Positions 1 to 5,602 of a stretch of 10,518 bases of DNA are shown piece by piece. Made by a program: the position numbers and the translations under genes. The first letter of the stretch is position 1. Every line of letters starts with the position of its first letter. The DNA comes from Caryophanales bacterium UBA7581. GTDB taxonomy: Bacteria > Bacillota_I > Bacilli_A > RFN20 > CAG-826. The notes below the pieces were generated by a model. The model saw only the letters and a list, made by a program, of their open reading frames with translations. It was not told the DNA's origin and did not search any database. The DNA lies in assembly GCA_002477825.1 (NCBI GenBank), contig DLKT01000004.1:1-10518 (forward strand), written 5' to 3'.

Positions 1-44
1 CATTTAGTTTGTCAGTTGGCGCCCCTATACTTTCTATTCTTTAT

Positions 45-266
45 CTACGATAAAGTTTTGGCAATATCTTCAAAAAACACATCATCTGGCCGAACATCAA
101 ATAGCCCTGCCATTTGAATAGCCATCTCATAATCTAAACTTCTTTTTCCGGTTTCAATCATAGAAATATAAGCTTTAGAAACATGAAGTTCTTTGGCTAT
201 ATCTTCTAAGTTCATTCCTTTTTCCTTTCTTAAAAAACGAAATTTTGATAATCGCGCTGCGTTCAT
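45..266 (-). CDS. XRE/Cro-family helix-turn-helix transcriptional regulator, 73 aa
   Basis: Small DNA-binding protein made almost wholly of one HTH_3 (Cro/C1-type) domain. Residues about 7-62 give the five-helix pattern, with LEDIAKELHVSKAYISMIETGKR as the helix-turn-helix and the family's typical I-x-x-x-E-x-G-K-R turn. No ligand-binding or dimerisation domain follows, so it resembles the short single-domain regulators that repress their own promoter or a neighbour. I chose the ATG at 264-266 because an AGGAGGA ribosome binding site (273-279) lies just upstream. The frame stays open to 356, but that extension is a hydrophobic, T-rich-leader translation with no ribosome binding site and is rejected. 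The gene stands alone after a 3' intergenic gap from the 299-aa gene. An inverted repeat around a possible -35 (349-389) suggests autoregulation. Its targets cannot be read from the window. Confidence 0.88.
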   Translation of the reverse strand: MNAARLSKFRFLRKEKGMNLEDIAKELHVSKAYISMIETGKRSLDYEMAIQMAGLFDVRPDDVFFEDIAKTLS

Positions 267-334
267 AATATTTCCTCCTAGTTTTATTACAACACTTTTT
301 TTAAAAGAAAACAAAAAGTAAAAAGAAAAAAATA

Positions 335-389
335 ACGATAAAGAAAAAATCGACATATTCCAACGTTATTTTCGCTCGTTTATGTCGAT
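335..389 (-). promoter_or_regulatory. Possible promoter and dyad operator of the XRE regulator
   Basis: On the minus strand a weak -35 TTGGAA (358-363) lies 17 bp from a weak -10 TATCGT (335-340). Each matches 4 of 6 consensus bases. A perfect 9-bp inverted repeat, ATCGACATA (349-357) and TATGTCGAT (381-389), brackets the -35. A second 7-bp pair, AATAACG (331-337) and CGTTATT (364-370), overlaps the -10 and the -35 upstream edge. The arrangement fits an operator bound by the encoded HTH protein, but in such AT-rich sequence the promoter boxes could be chance. Confidence 0.35.
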
Positions 390-450
390 AATTGTCTTTT
401 TTTATTTAGCTTTTGCTAAGCTTTTTCAAATTAATAAAGCATCAAAAGAT

Positions 451-1350
451 TTAGTTCTTATAATCGGTTTCGGCCTTATCTTCCGATTCGTCTTTGGGTT
501 CTTCCGTTGGATTTTCCTTAGCAAAATGTTCTTTTTCATAGGCAACAACATCCGGATAAACCATCATGAAATCTTGTCTCCAAGCTTGTTCAGTTTTTCC
601 CATCATCATTTGAATTTCTTTTTTGGTTTCTTCAAAGACTTCGCTTAATTTCTTTCCTTCGGGTAATTTTTCTTTACCTTCCATCAAGGCAAAAACATGC
701 TTCACTTGATTCATCATATGAAGCATATCAGTGTCTTGTCCTTTATAATGTGCATTGACAAAGCTCAAGAATCCAATATATTGCTTTAAATCATTTAAAA
801 CGAAGTTGGATTGTGGAGAAGGTTGTCCGTGTGTTTCTGTCATTGCTTGATTAAATTCAATAAAGGATTTTTCAACATCATGGAAAATCGTCATGTAAGC
901 GATGACGCGGAACATATCGTCATCTTTATCAATCATCGAAGTTAGCTTTGGATCATCTTTTCCTTGGTCTTTAGCAAATTTTAAATAGCCATGAAGAATA
1001 TCATTGAAAGTTTCATGAAGACCAACAACAAAGTTATAAATTGCTAAGTGTTGTGCATGATCTACACGTAATTCCTCTCCACTGACATGTAAAATAGTTG
1101 AATCATCACCATAGACATCTTCAATGAATTCTCTTAAGTTGCTTTCAATCTTCTTTCCTGTTTCTCCGTTTTGATCTAAGAAATGACGAACTGGGGAAGG
1201 TTGATCTAACATTCCTTTTAAGGTATTTTTACGTTGTTGATAAATAGCAACCTTTAAATCCTTACGATCAGAAATTGTATATTCTAATGTATCCTTAATC
1301 ATTAAATTGTAATTGTAAATTGAAAAAATAAAATGTGTAACATCGTTCAT
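451..1350 (-). CDS. Uncharacterised helical protein, 299 aa
   Basis: I do not recognise this protein. It has no signal peptide, no membrane segment, no cysteine motif and no obvious nucleotide-binding loop. The composition suggests an all-helical soluble fold. Residues about 95-125 and 155-175 carry several His and Glu residues on predicted helices (HETFNDILHGY, FHDVEKSFIEF), and the last 25 residues form a charged acidic tail (ENPTEEPKDESEDKAE) that is probably disordered. The His/Glu spacing could suit a metal-binding helical bundle, but this is speculation. The start at 1348-1350 is supported by AAGGAGA seven bases upstream. That site lies inside the last codons of the HAD phosphatase gene, whose TAG ends two bases before this ATG. 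The two genes are therefore almost certainly cotranscribed and translationally coupled, which points to a shared role. Confidence 0.85.
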   Translation of the reverse strand: MNDVTHFIFSIYNYNLMIKDTLEYTISDRKDLKVAIYQQRKNTLKGMLDQPSPVRHFLDQNGETGKKIESNLREFIEDVYGDDSTILHVSGEELRVDHAQHLAIYNFVVGLHETFNDILHGYLKFAKDQGKDDPKLTSMIDKDDDMFRVIAYMTIFHDVEKSFIEFNQAMTETHGQPSPQSNFVLNDLKQYIGFLSFVNAHYKGQDTDMLHMMNQVKHVFALMEGKEKLPEGKKLSEVFEETKKEIQMMMGKTEQAWRQDFMMVYPDVVAYEKEHFAKENPTEEPKDESEDKAETDYKN

Positions 1351-1352
1351 AA

Positions 1353-2186
1353 CTAGTCTCCTTCTAAATACTTTTCTACTTCGTCAAAGTGATGTACGTT
1401 ATATTTTGCTTGCTCTTTAATTGCGTCACTTGCATGAGACATGCAAACACTATTAGGAAAGGCTTGAAACATAGGGACATCGTTTTCACTATCGCCAATT
1501 ACCACCAAATTTTCTTTTTCTAATTGGTAATACTGACATAGAATTTCGAGTCCTTTCGCTTTGTTACAGCCTTCATGCGTGATTTCTAGAATGCTATCTT
1601 CTACCGCATATTCTAGGTTAGGATACTTTTCTTTTAAAATGTCTTTGGCAAGAACCGCTTTTTGATGCCCTTTTTCACCAAGTCCAAAATAGAACAATAA
1701 TTTATAAACTTGATTATGGTGCATCATTTCTTTTAAGGCTTTTTCCCCTTTTACATGTTTTTCCGCATAGACACCTTGATAAAAATAAACCCAAGAATAA
1801 ACGAGTGATTTTAGCCATCCTAGCCGATGGTGATGAATCACCATTTCACCATTTCTTCCTAAAACTGATACCACAAATCCTGGAATTTTCTGATCTAAAA
1901 TATCATAGATGTCTTGTCCTACGCCTCCTGGCAAAGCTTCATCTTTTAAAATTTTACCTTCCGCTTCGACATAACTTCCACTGCAAGCAATAATGTCGAT
2001 ATCATGTTTTAGTTTTTTGGCTACTTTTTTACTAAAAGGAACATTCCGTCCTGTCACGATAACCACTTTACCTTGTTTAGCAAAATGACCTTCTAACATA
2101 CGGTAGTTTCTTTTGGCAATCATTGATATTTTTCGCCTCGGATAAAAAAGTGTGCCATCTAAATCAGTCGCTAATACTTTACGCAT
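1353..2186 (-). CDS. Cof-type HAD superfamily phosphatase (HAD-IIB), 277 aa
   Basis: Predicted cytoplasmic Mg2+-dependent phosphohydrolase of the Cof/YidA group, which dephosphorylates sugar phosphates, nucleotides or other small phosphoesters. All four HAD motifs are present: motif I ATDLDGT with nucleophile D8 and acid/base D10; motif II VIVTGR with T45; motif III Lys, K209 or K211, in CNKAKG; and motif IV GDSENDVPMF (231-240) with D232 and D236. The large C2 cap between about residues 85 and 205 is the IIB type. Length is typical for the family (260-290 aa). The ATG at 2184-2186 is preceded by AGGTGGTG. A TATAAT box just upstream suggests its own promoter, separate from the aspartokinase gene 73 bp away. 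It is directly coupled to the 299-aa gene downstream. The family does not allow the substrate to be assigned. Confidence 0.93.
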   Translation of the reverse strand: MRKVLATDLDGTLFYPRRKISMIAKRNYRMLEGHFAKQGKVVIVTGRNVPFSKKVAKKLKHDIDIIACSGSYVEAEGKILKDEALPGGVGQDIYDILDQKIPGFVVSVLGRNGEMVIHHHRLGWLKSLVYSWVYFYQGVYAEKHVKGEKALKEMMHHNQVYKLLFYFGLGEKGHQKAVLAKDILKEKYPNLEYAVEDSILEITHEGCNKAKGLEILCQYYQLEKENLVVIGDSENDVPMFQAFPNSVCMSHASDAIKEQAKYNVHHFDEVEKYLEGD

Positions 2187-2203
2187 AACACCACCTGAAA
2201 ACT

Positions 2204-2209
2204 ATTATA
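2204..2209 (-). promoter_or_regulatory. Candidate -10 box for the HAD phosphatase operon
   Basis: A perfect TATAAT on the minus strand lies about 18 bp before the ATG at 2186, with the AGGTGGTG ribosome binding site between them. No good -35 sits at 16-18 bp; the nearest candidate, TTTACC (2230-2235), is 20 bp away. The call rests on the -10 alone. The resulting leader would be very short. Confidence 0.4.
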
Positions 2210-2259
2210 CACACTTTTAACAAAAAAAGGGTAAAAAGATACGAAATTCTATTGTTTTT

Positions 2260-3210
2260 TTATTGCTTATCCCAATAAAAAGAGATAATCTCTCTTTTCG
2301 CTACGGTAATTTGTGAAGAAGGTAAGCTCATCGTAAGGATAGCCCCTTCCATCTCGTATTCTTTAATAAAAATGTGCTTGTGAACTAATCGCTCTTGAAC
2401 CTCTTGATATACTCGATTTAAATCATGAGCCGCTAACAAGATTTTTTGATGGGTGGCTAAACATCCAATGCAATTTTCTTGGGAGTTTTCTTCTTGAATC
2501 CACGTACCATTTTCATCATCAATTTTTCCAACATAAATATGTATTTTCTTTTTTTCTGCAAACATAATGGCTTTTCTTTGTAAAACATTGTACCCCATAT
2601 CAATCAGCCATCTCATTTCTTGGTAACTCAATTTTTGATAGGGTAATATTTTTTTGGATAATAAGGGTTGCGATGGAAAGACACCTTGAACATCTTTGAA
2701 AAGATAGACTTCGGATAGATGAAAAAAATCAGCAAGGGCTAGTGGAGTCAAATCGCCGCCTCCTCGACCCAAAGTGGTGATTTCATGATTGTTATTTGTT
2801 CCTAAAAAGCCTGGCACGATAACGATATCATGCTCTTTTAATGCTTCTTCAATGTTTTCTCCATCCATTTGAATGATATTTGCATCTAAATATGTTGAAT
2901 CGGTTTTAATTCCTAATTCAAGTGTCGATAAACTCGTCGCATTAAGTCCATTTTTAATACAGTCACTCGTAAATAATAAAGACGAAATAATTTCTCCTAC
3001 AGAAATAAAACGAGCGATTTCTTTTTCCGATAGTTTACCCTCTTCAATTAACTTTAATAAGGTATCGGTCGCATAAGGAAAACCATTTCTTCCCATAGCA
3101 CTACAAACCACAATAATTTTTTCTTGATGCCATGATTTTAACCATTGAATTATTTTCTCTCTTAAAGAGCTCGTCGCTAATAAGGTTCCACCAAATTTAA
3201 ATATTTTCAT
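2260..3210 (-). CDS. Short DapG-like aspartate kinase with reduced ACT region, 316 aa
   Basis: Predicted to phosphorylate aspartate to aspartyl-4-phosphate, the first step to lysine, diaminopimelate, threonine and methionine. The kinase domain (about 1-235) shows KFGGT (5-9), CSAMG (36-40), the RNGFPYATD segment and VGEIISSLLFTS region close to Bacillus DapG, PGFLG (133-137), TTLGRGGGD (145-153) and the DVQGV segment near 173-177. Two features are odd. The usual GRGGSD is GRGGGD here, losing a Ser next to the catalytic Asp. The protein also stops after about 70 residues of what should be two ACT domains (normal length 400-450 aa), leaving one partial ACT-like unit. Feedback control is probably altered. 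The start at 3208-3210 is chosen because GAGGA (3219-3223) serves it; the ATG at 3225 overlaps that site and has none of its own. No dap or asd genes lie nearby. Confidence 0.85.
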   Translation of the reverse strand: MKIFKFGGTLLATSSLREKIIQWLKSWHQEKIIVVCSAMGRNGFPYATDTLLKLIEEGKLSEKEIARFISVGEIISSLLFTSDCIKNGLNATSLSTLELGIKTDSTYLDANIIQMDGENIEEALKEHDIVIVPGFLGTNNNHEITTLGRGGGDLTPLALADFFHLSEVYLFKDVQGVFPSQPLLSKKILPYQKLSYQEMRWLIDMGYNVLQRKAIMFAEKKKIHIYVGKIDDENGTWIQEENSQENCIGCLATHQKILLAAHDLNRVYQEVQERLVHKHIFIKEYEMEGAILTMSLPSSQITVAKREIISFYWDKQ

Positions 3211-3218
3211 AAAATGAG

Positions 3219-3223
3219 TCCTC
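3219..3223 (-). promoter_or_regulatory. Ribosome binding site deciding the aspartokinase start
   Basis: GAGGA on the minus strand ends eight bases before the ATG at 3210. It lies within the first codons of the longer reading from 3225, so it favours the internal ATG and a 316-aa product. Confidence 0.6.
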
Positions 3224-3273
3224 ATATTAAGACTATGCGCATCGTAAGGAAAATAGAAAAAGAAGATATTGGT

Positions 3274-3314
3274 ACAATAAAAAAAGTGGCTTCACTAGGT
3301 GAATAACCACTTTT
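3274..3314 (-). terminator. Intrinsic terminator of hpf
   Basis: On the minus strand AAAAGTGG (3307-3314) pairs perfectly with CCACTTTT (3282-3289). An inner stem TTCAC/GTGAA (3299-3303 with 3291-3295) extends the hairpin, which is followed directly by a run of seven T. It lies 20-60 bases after the hpf stop and separates hpf from the aspartokinase gene, so hpf is probably monocistronic. Opposite-strand termination is also possible but no plus-strand gene needs it. Confidence 0.9.
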
Positions 3315-3336
3315 ATAAATCAAATGTTTTTAAGAA

Positions 3337-3891
3337 TTAAGCCGCTAATTTGTTTTCAGCTTGGATAATGCCATAACCACCATCATCACGGTGATAAACA
3401 ACAGAAATCATATTGTCATCAACGTCTAAGTACATAAAGAAGTCGTGTCCTAAGGCTTCCATACGAGTAATGGCTTCTTCAATATCCATCGGTTCAAGAT
3501 GATAACTCTTGGTTCTAACAACTTCATCTTCCTCTTCTTCCACTTTATCAGCTTCAAAATTTTCAAAGGCAATGGATTCACCTAAGCCATGTTTGGTCTT
3601 ACGATCTAAACGAGTTTTTAATTTTCTCATTTGACCTTCAAGTTTATCAATAGCTAAATCAAAGGCGGCATATAAATCAGCATCAACGACTTCAGCTCTA
3701 AATGTCATCATATTGGTAAAAATAGTGATTTCAACTTTTTGACCACCATTTTTGTAAGTTCTTACAACAGCACGGCATTCAACGTCATCATCGATTAAGA
3801 AGTATTTATCCATGCGCGAAAGTTTTTTAATAAGGGCATCGCTAATTCCCTTTGTCACTACGATGTTTTTTCCGATAATTTGGTATTTCAT
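3337..3891 (-). CDS. hpf: Long-form ribosome hibernation promoting factor (HPF/YvyD), 184 aa
   Basis: Binds the 30S subunit at the mRNA/tRNA sites and, through its C-terminal domain, pairs 70S ribosomes into inactive 100S dimers in stationary phase or stress. Residues 1-100 form the beta-alpha-beta-beta-beta-alpha RNA-binding domain of the S30AE family, ending in a basic helix (QMRKLKTRLDRKTKHG). A flexible acidic linker (about 101-125, VEEEEDE) leads to the dimerisation domain at 127-178, with the family's conserved KSYHLEPMDIEEA, MEALGHDFF and YHRDDGGYGII segments. Length matches the long Gram-positive form. The ATG at 3889-3891 has AAAGGAG (3902-3908) upstream. A TTG-initiated reading from 3912 would run through that site and is rejected. 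Its leader contains a small hairpin (3922-3937) and the gene ends at a strong terminator. Confidence 0.97.
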   Translation of the reverse strand: MKYQIIGKNIVVTKGISDALIKKLSRMDKYFLIDDDVECRAVVRTYKNGGQKVEITIFTNMMTFRAEVVDADLYAAFDLAIDKLEGQMRKLKTRLDRKTKHGLGESIAFENFEADKVEEEEDEVVRTKSYHLEPMDIEEAITRMEALGHDFFMYLDVDDNMISVVYHRDDGGYGIIQAENKLAA

Positions 3892-3921
3892 ATATAATCT
3901 GCTCCTTTCCAAATTAGAAAC

Positions 3922-3937
3922 GTGTAGTTGCCTACAC
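3922..3937 (-). promoter_or_regulatory. GNRA-capped hairpin in the hpf leader
   Basis: The minus strand reads GTGTAG-GCAA-CTACAC, a perfect 6-bp stem closed by a GCAA tetraloop, about 13 bases before the hpf ribosome binding site. With no T-run it is not a terminator. It could stabilise the 5' end of the mRNA, or serve as a protein binding site in DNA. I could not identify a convincing -35/-10 pair for hpf; AT-rich boxes such as TAAAAT (3942-3947) lie just upstream of the hairpin. Confidence 0.4.
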
Positions 3938-4010
3938 TATTATTTTACGCAAGAATCACATAAAAAAATAGTCTTATCATGTCGAAGAGAATGTGATATA
4001 ATAATTGATG

Positions 4011-4046
4011 GAAAAAAGGCCAACTCATGCGCGAGTTGGCTTTTTG
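4011..4046 (-). terminator. Bidirectional intrinsic terminator overlapping the metK stop codon
   Basis: A perfect 8-bp stem, GCCAACTC (4033-4040 on the minus strand) with GAGTTGGC (4019-4026), and a 6-base loop is followed by a run of six T on the minus strand; the plus strand also has a T-run after the stem. The metK TGA (4025-4027) lies at the edge of the 3' arm, and its last codons (Lys-Pro-Thr-Arg-Ala) form the 5' arm and loop. The terminator is thus partly coding. Confidence 0.88.
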
Positions 4047-5206
4047 TCTTTTAAGAATTCTAATATCGCATCAACCTTATCTAATTTTTCCCAAGGGAGA
4101 TTTAAATCAGGTCTACCGAAATGCCCGTAACTGGCTAAATCTTCATATTTAAACGTAGGGTGTAATAAAGAGAATTGTTCAATAATTGCTCCTGGTCTAC
4201 AATCGAATAATGTGTGGATCAAAGAAAGAATATCTTCATCGGAATAACGAGCGGTTCCAAATGTAGAAATAGCAATACTTAAGGGCTCTGCTACTCCAAT
4301 CGCATAACCTAATTGAACTTCTAAGCGTTTGGCTACTTTTGCTGCTACTAAATTTTTAGCAATGTAACGCGCCATATAAGCGGCGGAACGATCGACTTTA
4401 GAAGGATCTTTTCCAGAGAAGCAACCACCACCATGACGAGCGGAGCCTCCATAAGTATCTACAATAATTTTTCGACCAGTTAAACCTGTATCACCTTTAG
4501 GTCCACCGACAACAAAACGTCCAGTAGGATTAATTAAGTAGCGGAAATCATCGTTTAAACCAAAGGATTTTACCACTGGTTTCATAATGTTTTCATAAAT
4601 AAAGGATTTGAATTCTTTTTCATCAATTGTCTCATCATGTTGCACGGACATTAAAACGGTATCGATGCGAATATGTTTTGGATCGGTATAATCAATCGTA
4701 ACTTGCGACTTCATATCTGGACGTGCATGCGGAAATTTTCCTTGTTTTCTTAAAGCACTAGCTACCCGAACAAGTTTATGAGAAATGACCAACGCTAACG
4801 GCATATAGCCATCGCTTTCATCACTTGCATAACCAAACATAATGCCTTGGTCTCCTGCGCCTTGAAGTAAACGTTCTCCACGATTAACACCTTGCGCAAT
4901 ATCAGGTGATTGCGTTTGTATTCTGACGTCAATTTGGCAAGTATTGGCGTCGATTCCATCGTCATCGGATAAATAGCCGATTCTTCTTAAAACATCGCGA
5001 GCAATGCCTTCATAATCCACTTTAGCTAAAGTTGTAATTTCACCACTAATTAAAACATATTGTTTGGTGGTAAAACATTCACAGGCTACATGGGAAGATG
5101 GATCAATGGCTAAACAAGCATCTAAAATGGCGTCGCTAATTTGATCGCATACTTTATCAGGGTGTCCTTCACTCACAGATTCACTAGTAAATAAAATTTT
5201 TTCCAT
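4025..5206 (-). CDS. metK: S-adenosylmethionine synthetase (methionine adenosyltransferase), 393 aa
   Basis: Makes S-adenosylmethionine from methionine and ATP in the cytoplasm, releasing phosphate and diphosphate; homotetramer needing Mg2+ and K+. Full length and colinear with the family. Visible hallmarks are GHPDK (14-18, catalytic His15), ISGEITT near 53-59, the GAGDQGIMFGYA signature (116-127), GGPKGDTGLTGRK around 234-246, and the Gly-rich phosphate loop GGGCFSGKDPSKVDRSAAY (259-277). In that loop the usual GGGAFSGKD is GGGCFSGKD, a minor change. The ATG at 5204-5206 has GGGAGA about eight bases upstream. Expression is controlled by a SAM-I riboswitch and a dedicated promoter that lie within the 3' end of the preceding small gene. 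High SAM should end transcription in the leader at 5229-5262. Its own terminator overlaps the stop codon. Confidence 0.98.
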   Translation of the reverse strand: MEKILFTSESVSEGHPDKVCDQISDAILDACLAIDPSSHVACECFTTKQYVLISGEITTLAKVDYEGIARDVLRRIGYLSDDDGIDANTCQIDVRIQTQSPDIAQGVNRGERLLQGAGDQGIMFGYASDESDGYMPLALVISHKLVRVASALRKQGKFPHARPDMKSQVTIDYTDPKHIRIDTVLMSVQHDETIDEKEFKSFIYENIMKPVVKSFGLNDDFRYLINPTGRFVVGGPKGDTGLTGRKIIVDTYGGSARHGGGCFSGKDPSKVDRSAAYMARYIAKNLVAAKVAKRLEVQLGYAIGVAEPLSIAISTFGTARYSDEDILSLIHTLFDCRPGAIIEQFSLLHPTFKYEDLASYGHFGRPDLNLPWEKLDKVDAILEFLKDKKPTRA

Positions 5207-5228
5207 ACTACATTTCTCCCTTACATCT

Positions 5229-5262
5229 AAAAAAAAGAACTTCCCACTTGCGGAAAGTTCTT
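5229..5262 (-). terminator. SAM-controlled terminator of the metK riboswitch
   Basis: On the minus strand AAGAACTTTCC (5252-5262) pairs with GGGAAGTTCTT (5235-5245), 11 bp with one G-U, around a 6-base loop, followed by eight T. It lies 23 bp after the metK upstream aptamer and 23 bp before the metK ATG. A competing hairpin is visible: GGTAAAGT just upstream can pair with ACTTTCC of the terminator's 5' arm, one base bulged. That is a plausible antiterminator for the SAM-free state. Confidence 0.9.
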
Positions 5263-5276
5263 ATTACTTTACCTTT

Positions 5277-5385
5277 CTCTCATCGTTCGGAGTGGGCTCC
5301 GCTAAGGAAAAGCACCGTCTAGTTTTGTTTCTAGGGTTGCTATCGCGTTTGTTCGTTCCTTTGATTACGCGATTCTTGATAAGAG
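5277..5385 (-). ncRNA. SAM-I (S-box) riboswitch aptamer upstream of metK
   Basis: Minus-strand RNA senses S-adenosylmethionine. Paired parts: P1 CTCTTATC (5378-5385) with GATGAGAG (5277-5284), 8 bp with one G-U; P2 ATCGCGT (5367-5373) with ACGCGAT (5342-5348); P3 ACC-CTAG with CTAG-AC-GGT around 5314-5337; P4 CGGAG (5297-5301, minus sense CGGAG) with CTCCG (5288-5292). Conserved S-box words are TTATCAAGA after P1, AGCAACC before P3 and GGTGC after it, and GATGAGAG in P1. A P2-loop AAGGAA (5356-5361) can form a 6-bp pseudoknot with TTCCTT in the P3-P4 joiner (5304-5309). The upper part of P2 lacks the usual GGAGGGA/GGCCC kink-turn wording. The first 46 bases overlap the coding end of the 71-aa gene, whose TAG stop falls in the AGCAACC core word. 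Confidence 0.9.
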
Positions 5386-5555
5386 TCGTTATTATTATCG
5401 TCAATCTCCTCTTGAAAGTCAAGGATATTAATCTTATTTAAAAGTAATTCTTGCGGTGTTACTCCCGCAACACTTTCAATTACGTCAAAATCCATTCCCA
5501 TTTCGAAGAGGACGTTAGCGATTTCAAATTGTTCTTTTTTCTTTTTTGTTTTCAT
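5340..5555 (-). CDS. Small protein of 71 aa overlapping the metK promoter and riboswitch
   Basis: Function unknown. Residues 1-50 look like real protein: a Lys-rich start, then FEIANVLFEMGMDFDVIESVAGV and PQELL, a helix-turn-helix-like pattern resembling the C-terminal helices of Rpn/PD-(D/E)XK transposase-related proteins (IAxxLLxxGMDxxxIxxxTGLxxEEI). The resemblance is weak and covers only one short segment. Residues about 52-71 (DDNNND... RNEQTR) are hydrophilic and low in complexity, exactly where the DNA carries the metK promoter and aptamer, so this tail may be a by-product of the overlap. The ATG at 5553-5555 has GGTGAGG a few bases upstream. It follows the TSCPD gene after 47 bases and is probably the last gene of the lipid operon. 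Alternatively it is a decayed remnant translated by chance. Confidence 0.6.
   Translation of the reverse strand: MKTKKKKEQFEIANVLFEMGMDFDVIESVAGVTPQELLLNKINILDFQEEIDDNNNDSYQESRNQRNEQTR
5394..5422 (-). promoter_or_regulatory. Sigma-A-type promoter of the metK riboswitch, inside the 71-aa gene
   Basis: On the minus strand -35 TTGACT (5417-5422, 5 of 6) and -10 GATAAT (5394-5399, 5 of 6) are separated by exactly 17 bp. The predicted start at G5387 or A5386 is one or two bases before P1 of the aptamer, the expected geometry for a compact SAM-I leader. The promoter lies wholly within the coding sequence of the small upstream gene, where it encodes an Asp/Asn-rich stretch. Confidence 0.82.
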
Positions 5556-5602
5556 TATGCCTCACCCTATTAGAAGTATGAGACAGTTTTTATAATTTAT
5601 AC

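Noticed and set aside
1..44. Possible start of another gene (ATG at 1-3, minus strand) or a GGCGCC-containing hairpin
   Set aside because: There is no ribosome binding site before the ATG and too little sequence to judge; the GGCGCC palindrome has no stem extension or T-run.
267..356. N-terminal extension of the XRE regulator to 103 aa
   Set aside because: The extension is translated promoter/leader sequence without a ribosome binding site, whereas AGGAGGA directly serves the internal ATG.
406..419. Hairpin TTAGC-TTTT-GCTAA after the 299-aa gene as a terminator
   Set aside because: Only 5 bp of AT-rich stem, and on the minus strand it is followed by A-rich rather than T-rich sequence, so no terminator is called for this gene.
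382..648. Plus-strand frame of 88 aa, hydrophobic
   Set aside because: Lies mostly antisense to the end of the 299-aa gene, has Phe/Ser-rich low-complexity translation and no ribosome binding site.
1805..1993. Plus-strand frame of 62 aa
   Set aside because: Wholly antisense to the HAD phosphatase, with no start signal and no recognisable protein pattern.
2873..3076. Plus-strand frame of 67 aa
   Set aside because: Antisense shadow of the aspartokinase kinase domain.
4025..4027. UGA read as tryptophan (Mycoplasma-type code)
   Set aside because: metK ends at TGA at the correct family length within a terminator, the 887-aa gene ends at TGA overlapping the next ATG, and Trp codons in conserved positions are TGG.
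3812..4054. Plus-strand frame of 80 aa
   Set aside because: Spans the hpf start, its leader and the metK terminator; no ribosome binding site, and it reads through a terminator hairpin.
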